Below, piece after piece: positions 29,901 to 37,466 of a DNA stretch of 47,007 nucleotides; within the stretch, counting starts at the first letter, position 1, and each line of letters starts with the position of its first letter. The stretch is from an uncultured Verrucomicrobiota bacterium (GTDB taxonomy: Bacteria > Verrucomicrobiota > Verrucomicrobiia > Limisphaerales > CAIMTB01). The position numbers and the translations under genes were made by a program. The notes under the pieces are model-generated. The model searched no databases. It was not told the origin of the DNA and worked only from the letters and a program-made list of their open reading frames with translations. The DNA is taken from assembly GCA_903844265.1 (NCBI GenBank), contig CAIMTB010000476.1, forward strand, positions 1-47,007, given 5' to 3'.

Positions 29901-30738
29901 TGCGGGACAGCTTGATCGAGGACGATGCCAATGCGGTGGAACCGTCGGCGATCAGCGCGGTCAGCCCGGTGGACGGGCTCACGCCCGTGGCGTTCGGGGT
30001 GGGCGCGAGGGCGGTGATGGCGGGTGCCAGAACCGGTCCGCTTGCCAGCTCACGGTAGGACTTGATGCCGCCATCCTCATTGAGGTGAACCCTCACGCTC
30101 GGGTCGGTGGGATTGGCCGTGAACCAGTCCACGGAGTAGCCGCCGCCGCCCTGTTCATAGATGAGTCGGAAAGGGTACACGCCGGCCTTGGACACCGTGA
30201 AATTGAAGACGGTATCTCCCGCGCCGCGACCGCCATCATAGAAGCCGAGCTCGATCTCCTTGGCACGGTCCCGGACATCGCCGGTGGTGACGCGGAAGCC
30301 GTCATCGCTGTTCACGACCATCGAGTAGGTGCCGGGGGTGAGTTCGGCGTACGTGATGGCCTCGAGCGCAACGTTGATCGATGCCTGCTCGGTGCCCGGG
30401 ATGCCCGGGAAAGACCCGGCAGCGTACGCGATGAATCCCGCTTCGTCGTACGTCCCGTCAGCGTTGAAGGAGGTCAGGTCGGCGACATTCTCGTACGGCG
30501 ATCCGTCGGGTTTGAGGAGCAGGCCTGCAAGCTGGCTTTCGGTGCGAACAAGGGTGTTCGGGAGTTCGCCCAAGGTCTGGGTTGCCTGAATGACCCGCAC
30601 CTTGAATCCAGGTTTGGCTTTGTTCAGGGACGATGCCGAAAGGGCCACGCTTTCGGGAATCGAAACCTGAGCCAGGGTGACAGGTACGATACCTGCCAGG
30701 GAGGCGAGTGTTGCGAGTGTTGCGAGGGTATGTTTCAT
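26968..30738 (-). CDS. Large secreted protein: PA14-like region, Ig-like domain, two tandem LamG/concanavalin-like domains
   Basis: MKHTLATLATLASLAGIVPVTLAQ signal peptide; YSMVVNSDDGFRVTTGD (PA14-like); LAYQWFKDGTAIANATNAVLDLTGLRKSAAGKYHAVVTNPKSSVTS (Ig); two copies of NYVTL...WAGDPAF(V/I)ANKNWG...QWNYRRDGGPARKDFDS...WHHV. Confidence 0.9.
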   Translation of the reverse strand: MKHTLATLATLASLAGIVPVTLAQVSIPESVALSASSLNKAKPGFKVRVIQATQTLGELPNTLVRTESQLAGLLLKPDGSPYENVADLTSFNADGTYDEAGFIAYAAGSFPGIPGTEQASINVALEAITYAELTPGTYSMVVNSDDGFRVTTGDVRDRAKEIELGFYDGGRGAGDTVFNFTVSKAGVYPFRLIYEQGGGGYSVDWFTANPTDPSVRVHLNEDGGIKSYRELASGPVLAPAITALAPTPNATGVSPSTGLTALIADGSTALASSSIKLSRNGADVTSGATITKAGNITKVTYKPSTLPDPLSVEHYILSFDDATATGGKRQAAIDYTLAPYANYVLPAPIWFEGFDGVAEGSLPTGWTVYSPFTGSGTGVEDLADPGSDSYINWVVISRQRVQDNSARWDAARRLNTPEAYINGVKVSSLIQTNFAYHESDTRGGSQYGELISPAINLTGKTNIYLVYNSIYEQNQDSVGGTEYSIDDGKTWLPVVYMMDVVDITKKADGTVDGEATLTAAQGDTAVYQDPVTGEDIGHSYGAFVKADKATWKDIGPYISGRINDDANESKRIEKFRLEKADNQAKVRLRFFEAGTGSWYYGVDSVGLYSITTIDPPTLTAQPVPATRLVGTSVQFTVGASGPQLAYQWFKDGTAIANATNAVLDLTGLRKSAAGKYHAVVTNPKSSVTSTDAALVVQDVPGDASSLKTGLIAYLPFDTDFNDASGNGNNGAAVGKPTIAAGRVGKGALSFKTDRPASDFNYVTLANNANLKPGETKSFTVAFWSKLNSWAGDPAFVANKNWGAGGNIGWVIATDSDGRVQWNYRRDGGPARKDFDSKGGIFTDNQWHHVVVSFDINGLATTYVDGSAIEKDASGAAAAKDITPGTGSLDAALALNIGQDGTGQYTDSDAVDGLVDDLGIWDRVLNAQEVNTLFAYGFYGDSFLSAPALNQDLGVLLKFDGNLSDSTAGGHNGTAVGAPGFAAGKIGQALHVRTDKAAGVTNYVTLGRAAGVQFGETKAFSVAFWAKINEWAGDPAFIANKNWGSGANIGWAVATDSDGRIQWNYRRDGGPARKDFDSVGGLVSDLGWHHVIVSWDINGLATTYYDGIAIDKDRSAAAAAKDITPGTGSLLAPDMALNIGQDGTGAYSDSDLQDMLIDDMALWNRVINAREAATIYGQGLNGISVDGTSGGGGGTSPTLVFKVSNGQLTFSWIGDGFGLQEADSVANAAGWTVVAGAGANSATVPLTSSAKFYRLKK

Positions 30739-31079
30739 AGCGATTGCTCTGGAGACACTTTCGTGAGCCAGCCGTGAACCAGTGGTTGAGGATGCTCGCC
30801 GCGACTACCAAATCCGACCACGACAAGCACAAGTCCCCCGCCAGAAGTCCACGGTCTAACTTCAGCTAAACTCCAGTTGAAGGAGGTCGCCGTCAATCCT
30901 TCGGATCAAGTGTAACGCTTCCGACACGCTGGCGTTACACGACCCTCAGCCACCCGGTCACGCCCGGGAGAAAACCTGCCGGATTTTGCGCCTTATCGGC
31001 GGAATTGGGCGCGAATGGCGGGCGGCGAAAGGCGTGCCTTTGCTCGGCTCCCAAAGGTCCCGCTGAGCTCAAGCGCCTG

Positions 31080-32030
31080 CTAAGCGGATCGCTTCGCGGA
31101 AGGCATTTTCAGCGCCGCCAACGTCACGCCTTCCCGCTTTTTCAACACGGCTTCGAACTTCGGCACGTACATCTGGGTCTCGGCAGGCAGCGTGGGCGCG
31201 ATGCCGTCGAATGAAGTCGATCGGCGCCTCTTCAGCAGCTCCGCAACCCGCCCCGGGCCCGCGTTGTACGCGGCAAGTGCCAGGGGCCAATCCTTGAACT
31301 GATCGTGCAACTTCCGGAGATACACCGCAGCCGCGCGGGCACTCTTTTCCGGCACCAGCCTCTCATCATTCGGCTGAAGTTTGAGCCCGAGCGACTGCGC
31401 TGTCGGACCCATCAACTGGTACATCCCGGCCGCACCCGCGGGACTGCGCGCGGCCGGATCGAACGACGACTCGATCTCCGCGAGCCAGACCAGCTCCGGC
31501 GGGGCACCCGCGTCGCGCACGACCGGTTTCAATTTCGGAACCCACGCCGCGGCACCCTTCGGCGCAGGCTGCTGGGCCACCTGCTTCTGCCATGCCTGTC
31601 GCTCCTGATTGGGAGTCGGGTTCGCCGGACGGACCGCCGGCTGGCCGGGGACAGCACGAGGCGGCGGCAAGCTTGTTCGCAACTGGTCGGCAACCTGGAA
31701 ATAATCGAGGCGCGACTTCAACCACGGCGCATAGGACCTGGTCCGCGGGTCGCGCTCGAGCAACGGCAACGCCAACCGGGCCACGTCCTGCATCGCCGCG
31801 AGATCGAGCACGTAGTCCCCCTGGAAACCCTTCAACAGACCGGCCAACACCTTGTCGAGCTGCGCCGGATCACCGGATCGAAGCGCGCGCAAAGCCGCCG
31901 GATCAAGGTTGTCATCCATCCACTGCTGACCCAACCCCAGGAGATCCTGGACCTGCGCCCCTGCCGCAGCGGGAACTGCAAAACCCGACAGGAGGGCGAA
32001 CCCGAAAAGCCGGCGACGCGAAATCATCAT
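31080..32030 (-). CDS. Lytic transglycosylase (SLT domain)
   Basis: MMISRRRLFGFALLSGFAVPAAAGAQ leader; PPELVWLAEIESSFDPAARSPAGAAGMYQLMGPTAQSLGL; ALAAYNAGPGRV. Confidence 0.92.
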   Translation of the reverse strand: MMISRRRLFGFALLSGFAVPAAAGAQVQDLLGLGQQWMDDNLDPAALRALRSGDPAQLDKVLAGLLKGFQGDYVLDLAAMQDVARLALPLLERDPRTRSYAPWLKSRLDYFQVADQLRTSLPPPRAVPGQPAVRPANPTPNQERQAWQKQVAQQPAPKGAAAWVPKLKPVVRDAGAPPELVWLAEIESSFDPAARSPAGAAGMYQLMGPTAQSLGLKLQPNDERLVPEKSARAAAVYLRKLHDQFKDWPLALAAYNAGPGRVAELLKRRRSTSFDGIAPTLPAETQMYVPKFEAVLKKREGVTLAALKMPSAKRSA

Positions 32031-32149
32031 GGAAGTGGGGATTTCCTGGAGACCTCGGCGAGTGAACCTCCCATCGGTCAGCCCCTCGCCTCGATCAGCA
32101 GGCTGCCGCATGAACCCTCAGAAACTCAACCCTGGTTGAGGCTGAAGAA

Positions 32150-32172
32150 AAGACCTGTCCCCTTATTTGTTC
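32150..32172 (+). repeat. Short dispersed motif GACCTGTCCCCTTATT, copy
   Basis: Related copies at 10401-10416 (minus, AATAAAGGGACAGGTC) and 36268-36290 (GACCTGTCCCTCCATTG). Confidence 0.4.
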
Positions 32173-32227
32173 TCGGCCGCCCTCTTCAGGGTTTCCTCCA
32201 GAGCCGGTTCCCGGGCAGGCTCGCGTC

Positions 32228-33325
32228 ATGCGCAAGGTCACCGTGCCGCTCGGTCAACGCAGTTATCCGATCCTTGTCGGCGGGTCCCTGCTTGATGCGC
32301 TGGGACGTCACACCCGGGCCGCGGGGCTCGCCGGACGCTGCGCCATCATCGCCGACGCCAACGTCGCGCCGCGTTTCGGCCACATCGTTGCCGCCAGCCT
32401 CCAGGCCGCGGGGTTCGCGCCGATGATGGTCACCGTGCCGCCAGGGGAGAAATCGAAGAACCTGCGCGTCGTCGCGCATTGCTACGACCAACTCGCGAGG
32501 CATCGGCTCGAACGCAAATCGTTCATCGTCGCCCTCGGCGGCGGCGTCACGGGCGACCTTGCAGGATTCGTCGCCGCCACCTACCTGCGCGGCATCGCCT
32601 TCGTCCAGGTGCCCACCACGTTGCTCGCCCAGGTCGACAGCTCGGTGGGCGGCAAGGTCGGCGTGAATCTCGACGCCGGGAAAAACCTGGTCGGGGCCTT
32701 TCACCAGCCGCGACTGGTTCTCTGCGATCTCGACGTGCTCGGCACCCTGCCCGACCGCGAGTACCGCGCGGGGCTCGCGGAGATCATCAAGTACGGCATC
32801 ATCTACGACGAACCCCTCTTCCGCAGACTCGAGAAAAACCTCGACCGCTTCCTCGCGCGCGATCCCAAAATCGTCGGGCCCGTCGTCGCGCGCTGCTGCG
32901 AAATCAAGGCGGATGTCGTCGGCCAGGACGAGACCGAATCCGGCCTGCGCGCGATCCTGAACTTCGGCCACACACTCGGGCACGCCATCGAGGCGATCAC
33001 GGCGTACGGCACCTTCCTCCACGGCGAAGCCATCTCGGTCGGACAGGTCGCCGCGGCCATGCTCTCCGCCCGGCTCCGCGGATTCGCGCCTGCGGAAGTC
33101 GATCGCGTCCGCGAACTGTTCCGTCGCGCCGGACTCCCGGTCGCCCTGAAGTTCAGCGCCGCACAGCGCAAACGCCTGCTCGAAGCGATGCGCCTCGACA
33201 AGAAAGTCAGCGGCGGCGAAATCAAGTTCGTCCTCGCCGACCGCATCGGTGCCGCGGTCTGGGGCCAACACGTCCCCGACACCGATGTGCACGCGGTCCT
33301 CGACGCGCTCGCCGCGAACGCCTAG
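32228..33325 (+). CDS. aroB: 3-dehydroquinate synthase
   Basis: ALGGGVTGDLAGFVAATYLRGIAFVQVPTTLLAQVDSSVGGKVGVNL; AEIIKYGII; LNFGHTLGHAIEA; GEAISVGQVAAAM. Confidence 0.97.
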   Translation: MRKVTVPLGQRSYPILVGGSLLDALGRHTRAAGLAGRCAIIADANVAPRFGHIVAASLQAAGFAPMMVTVPPGEKSKNLRVVAHCYDQLARHRLERKSFIVALGGGVTGDLAGFVAATYLRGIAFVQVPTTLLAQVDSSVGGKVGVNLDAGKNLVGAFHQPRLVLCDLDVLGTLPDREYRAGLAEIIKYGIIYDEPLFRRLEKNLDRFLARDPKIVGPVVARCCEIKADVVGQDETESGLRAILNFGHTLGHAIEAITAYGTFLHGEAISVGQVAAAMLSARLRGFAPAEVDRVRELFRRAGLPVALKFSAAQRKRLLEAMRLDKKVSGGEIKFVLADRIGAAVWGQHVPDTDVHAVLDALAANA

Positions 33326-33385
33326 CCCTCACCTCACCACTCCCATGTCCGGCGTCAACCAGACCGCGTCGCCTTCGCTTGCACC

Positions 33386-35752
33386 GTGAACCGGCGCCCA
33401 CCCGCTCCCCTCCTGCTCCAAGACCTGCGCGTCCTCGAGATCGCCGGCCCCCGCGTCCGTCTCGCCTCGCGGTTCGTCTCGGCCGAAATCTGCGCCCTCA
33501 CCCACGACCTCTTCCGCCTCGTCGTCATGCCCCGGGGCACGACCCCGCCGCCGTCATGGGCGGTCACCAAGACCGATTGGCCTGCGCCAGATGTCACCAT
33601 CCGCAAGACCGCGTCGCACCTCACCGTGGCCACGGACTCCGCGCAGTTTCGCATCCGCCTCGCGACCGGCGCCTGGACCCTCACCGACCGCCACGACCTG
33701 CTCGTGTTCTCGGCACGCGCGGGGGCGACGGGATTCAGCGGAACCGAGGCGGGAGTCACGCTGGATCTGGTTGAACGCGAGGCGCTCTTCGGTCTGGGCG
33801 AATCGACCGGACCCCTCGACAAACGCGGACTCGTCCGCGAGTTCTGGAACATCGACGTCCTCGGTCACGCCCCGGCCATCCATCCCGGTTTGCGCAGTCA
33901 ATACGTCGCGATCCCGTTTGCGATCTCTCTGAGGGACGGCCGTGCCGCGGGCTTTTTCTGGGACAACCCCGCGCATCACACGTGGGATCTCGGAGCGACA
34001 GACCGGGATTCCTGCAGGATGAGCGCGGCACACGGCGCCATCGACTTGCACCTCTTCTCCGGTCCCGGCGTTGACCATGTCGTGCAGCGATTCACGGAAC
34101 TGACCGGCCGCATGCCCCTGCCCCCACGCTGGGCGCTCGGCTATCACCAAAGCCGCTACAGCTACGCGTCCCGCGCGGAACTCGAATCCGTCGCGCGCGA
34201 ATTCCGACGACGCAAGATCCCCTGCGACGCTCTCCACGCCGACATCCACCACATGGATGGCTATCGCGTGTTCACCTTCGGCAAGACCTACCCGAACCCC
34301 GCGCCCATGCTCGCGAAACTCGGGAGCGCGGGGTTCAAGGTGGTCACCATCGTCGACCCGGGCGTGAAGGACGACCCGCGGTTCGGCGTCCTGAAACGGG
34401 GTCGCCGGGCCAATGCGTTTGTGAAGGATGCCACGGGCCGGAAGGATTTCCTGGGCGAGGCCTGGCCCGGTCGGATCCGCTTCCCCGATTTCCTCAACGC
34501 AGAAACACGGCAGTGGTGGGGCGCCGAGCAACAAGCACTTCTGGACCTCGGCGTGGCCGGAGTCTGGAACGACATGAACGAGCCCGCCAACTTCGCGCGC
34601 CCGGACAAGTCCCTCGATCCGAAGTGCGTCCATCGAACGGATTACGGATGTCATCTCCACGAGGCGGTCCACAACGTGTACGGGCAGCAGATGGCCCGGG
34701 CCTCGTTCGAAGGTGCGCTGGCCTCAGGAATGGCCCGACCCTTCGTGCTGACGCGCGCCGGATACGCCGGGATCCAGCGGTTCGCGGCGGTCTGGACGGG
34801 CGACAATTCCTCGTGCTGGGAACACCTCGGTGACGCCCTCCGGCAGATTCTCGGGCTCGGACTGGGCGGCGTCGCGTTCGCCGGCGCGGATGTCGGCGGT
34901 TTCCTCGATCACGCCACGCCCGAGCTTTTCGTGCGCTGGCTGCAGATGGCCGTGTTCACGCCCTTCCTGCGGAACCACTCGAACATCAACACCCGGCGTC
35001 AGGAACCCTGGGCTTTCGGTCCCGAGGTCGAGGCCATCGCGCGCCAATACATCCAGCTGAGATACCAGCTTCTCCCCTTTCTCTATTCACTCTTCGCCCG
35101 CGCCGCGAAGGATGGCACGCCCATCGTCCGACCGATGTTCTGGCATCACCCGAACGACCCCGTCGCCGCCGCGTGCCAGGACCAGTTCTTCCTCGGCGAC
35201 GGACTCCTCGTGGCACCAATCCTCCAACCCGGGGCTCTCGCACGCAGCGTCTATCTGCCGCGCGGCGAATGGTTCGATTTCTGGACCGGCGTCAAGTACC
35301 CCGGCGGAATCCACCTCTGCGCCGATGCCCCGCTCGACAAGATCCCACTGTTCGTGCGTGCCGGATCGATCCTGCCAATGACCGAAAACCGGCCGTTCGT
35401 CGGCCCCCGCGAACCCGGCACGGTGCTCCTCCACGTCTGGCCCGATGACCACGGACACCTCGACTGGTACGACGACGACGGCCACACCTCGGGTTGGCAA
35501 CACGGCCTCTTCCAGCGCCGCACCATCACCTCACGCCACACCGCACGCGGAGGCAGCCTTCACCTCGGCGCCCCTGAAGGCCCCTACCCCGGCGACACCC
35601 GGACCTGGCGCATCATCCTCCGCAGCCTCCGACGCAAACCCCGCGTCTTCCTCGGCCGCGAATCGGTTCCCGCGGAATTTGTACCCGAGCTCGGTCTCGC
35701 CTCGTTCGACCTTCCCTCGATCACCCAAGCCCTCGAGGTCCGATGGCGATGA
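33386..35752 (+). CDS. Glycoside hydrolase family 31 (alpha-glucosidase-like); GTG start
   Basis: LPPRWALGYHQSRYSYASRAELESVAREFRRRKIPCDALHADIHHMDGYRVFTF; GVAGVWNDMNEPANF; LTRAGYAGIQRFAAVWTGDNSSCWEHL. Confidence 0.95.
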   Translation: MNRRPPAPLLLQDLRVLEIAGPRVRLASRFVSAEICALTHDLFRLVVMPRGTTPPPSWAVTKTDWPAPDVTIRKTASHLTVATDSAQFRIRLATGAWTLTDRHDLLVFSARAGATGFSGTEAGVTLDLVEREALFGLGESTGPLDKRGLVREFWNIDVLGHAPAIHPGLRSQYVAIPFAISLRDGRAAGFFWDNPAHHTWDLGATDRDSCRMSAAHGAIDLHLFSGPGVDHVVQRFTELTGRMPLPPRWALGYHQSRYSYASRAELESVAREFRRRKIPCDALHADIHHMDGYRVFTFGKTYPNPAPMLAKLGSAGFKVVTIVDPGVKDDPRFGVLKRGRRANAFVKDATGRKDFLGEAWPGRIRFPDFLNAETRQWWGAEQQALLDLGVAGVWNDMNEPANFARPDKSLDPKCVHRTDYGCHLHEAVHNVYGQQMARASFEGALASGMARPFVLTRAGYAGIQRFAAVWTGDNSSCWEHLGDALRQILGLGLGGVAFAGADVGGFLDHATPELFVRWLQMAVFTPFLRNHSNINTRRQEPWAFGPEVEAIARQYIQLRYQLLPFLYSLFARAAKDGTPIVRPMFWHHPNDPVAAACQDQFFLGDGLLVAPILQPGALARSVYLPRGEWFDFWTGVKYPGGIHLCADAPLDKIPLFVRAGSILPMTENRPFVGPREPGTVLLHVWPDDHGHLDWYDDDGHTSGWQHGLFQRRTITSRHTARGGSLHLGAPEGPYPGDTRTWRIILRSLRRKPRVFLGRESVPAEFVPELGLASFDLPSITQALEVRWR

Positions 35753-35840
35753 GCCGCGGAATTCCTGTTCCGTCGGGTCGCAGTTTTGTGATCCCCGCAT
35801 TGACACCCGCCTCCCAGCCCGCTTGAAAGGAGGCCGTCGC

Positions 35841-36008
35841 ATGGGCCTGTTTGGAAGCCGTCGCAAGAAGCACGGCCTTTATTACCTCCTGCCGGGCATG
35901 ACCCGGGCCAACCGCGAAAAGCGCAAACGCGTTTTTCGCTGGTCCCTGATCGTTGGCACGCTCGCCGCCGCCGTCTTCGGCGGCATCCTCTGGGCCATGA
36001 ACCGCTGA
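35841..36008 (+). CDS. Small basic single-TM protein (55 aa)
   Basis: GAAAGGAGG ribosome-binding site upstream of ATG; MGLFGSRRKKHGLYYLLPGMTRANREKRKRVFRWSLIVGTLAAAVFGGILWAMNR. Confidence 0.65.
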   Translation: MGLFGSRRKKHGLYYLLPGMTRANREKRKRVFRWSLIVGTLAAAVFGGILWAMNR

Positions 36009-36341
36009 CCCGGGTCGACCGCCTCTCAACAGAGGCAGAAGATCATCACCACCAACGCCCAGGCCACCGCCACCGCTGCGACCGAGGCCCCGATTTTCAG
36101 CACGTTCCGGATCGTCATGCCCGCGATCCTGCCAGGTGGGGTAGGACAAATACGGTCCAAGGGTCGCCCCAAGCCTCACGGCTCCCGCTTCCGAAACAAC
36201 ATCAGCGAAGCCGCCAGCAGCATCGAAAGCACCAGCGCCCCGATCCACACGGGAACACCTTCGAATGAAAGACCTGTCCCTCCATTGACCACGAGGAGAC
36301 TCACTTCATCGGCTTTTCGTCGTGAACCCGCCGCCCTCCCC

Positions 36342-37451
36342 ATGCTATCGCCCGCACCAGTGAACCCGCCCGAAGCGATGCCCGCCGTCGAGACCCGGAA
36401 CCTCACCCGTCGCTTCGGCGACGTCGTGGCCCTCGACCGCGTCTCCGTCACGATTCGCCAAGGCGAATTCTTTTCCCTGCTCGGCCCCTCCGGTTGCGGC
36501 AAAACCACCCTTCTCCGCATCATCGCCGGCCTCGACGCCGCCGACGCCGGGGAACTCCTCCTCGACGGCGCCCCTGTCGGCGACCTCCCGGCCCACCGGC
36601 GTCCCGTCAACACGGTCTTCCAATCCTACGCGCTGTTCCCCCACCTCGACGTCCACGACAACGTCGCGTTCGGCCTCCGCATGAAAAAGGTCCCGGCACC
36701 CGAAATCAAACGACGTGTCGAGCGCATCATGGACCTCGTCGAGATCACTCCCCTTGCGAAACGCCGGACGTCCCAACTCTCCGGTGGCCAAAAACAACGC
36801 GTGGCCCTCGCCCGGGCCATCGTCAACGAACCCAAGGTCCTCCTCCTCGACGAACCCCTCGCCGCCCTCGACCTCAAGCTCCGCAAACAACTCCAACTCG
36901 AACTCCTCGACCTCCAGCGCCGACTCGCCATCACGTTCGTCTATGTCACCCACGACCAGGAGGAAGCCCTCGTGCTCAGCGACCGCATCGCCGTCATGCG
37001 CGACGGTCGCATCGAACAGATGGGCGGCGCCCGCGAACTCTACGAGAAGCCTCGCACCCGGTTCGTCAGCCAGTTCCTCGGATCCTGCACGCTCCTCGAC
37101 GCGACGCTCGATTCCACCCGGGGCGATTCCTTCACCGCCAACACTTCCCTCGGCCGTCTCGAGGTTGCCGGACCAGCGCCCAACCAACCCCGTTTCACGC
37201 TCGCCATCCGCCCGGAAAAGATCCGCCTTTCCACCCAGGCCGCCCATGAACCCGAGCCCGCGAACACGGTCACCGCCCGCATCGAACAACGCATCTACGT
37301 CGGCTCAGAATCCCATTACCACCTCCGGGCCGGTTCCCAATCCCTCCGCGCCGAGGCCATGAATTCCCAGGCCGGCCCCGCCCCATTCGACCAGGGCGAT
37401 TCCGTCCTCGCCCACCTGCCGTCCGCCGCGTTGATCGTCCTGGATGACTGA
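36342..37451 (+). CDS. potA: ABC transporter ATP-binding protein, spermidine/putrescine (PotA)-like
   Basis: LLGPSGCGKTTLLRIIAGL; QLSGGQKQRVALARAIVNEPKVLLLDEPLAALD; C-terminal TOBE-like region. The substrate is inference. Confidence 0.9.
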   Translation: MLSPAPVNPPEAMPAVETRNLTRRFGDVVALDRVSVTIRQGEFFSLLGPSGCGKTTLLRIIAGLDAADAGELLLDGAPVGDLPAHRRPVNTVFQSYALFPHLDVHDNVAFGLRMKKVPAPEIKRRVERIMDLVEITPLAKRRTSQLSGGQKQRVALARAIVNEPKVLLLDEPLAALDLKLRKQLQLELLDLQRRLAITFVYVTHDQEEALVLSDRIAVMRDGRIEQMGGARELYEKPRTRFVSQFLGSCTLLDATLDSTRGDSFTANTSLGRLEVAGPAPNQPRFTLAIRPEKIRLSTQAAHEPEPANTVTARIEQRIYVGSESHYHLRAGSQSLRAEAMNSQAGPAPFDQGDSVLAHLPSAALIVLDD

Positions 37452-37466
37452 AGCTTCACCCGACCC

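Noticed and set aside
27472-30777. 1101 aa plus-strand ORF, fully antisense to the LamG gene
   Set aside because: The minus strand carries a signal peptide and recognisable PA14/Ig/LamG motifs and a matching terminator; the plus ORF has shadow composition (Val/Asp/Gly-rich) with no domain.
36047-36118. 23-codon minus-strand ORF MTIRNVLKIGASVAAVAVAWRWW
   Set aside because: Initially resembled a membrane miniprotein, but careful translation shows it stops early and lacks a clear RBS; insufficient support.
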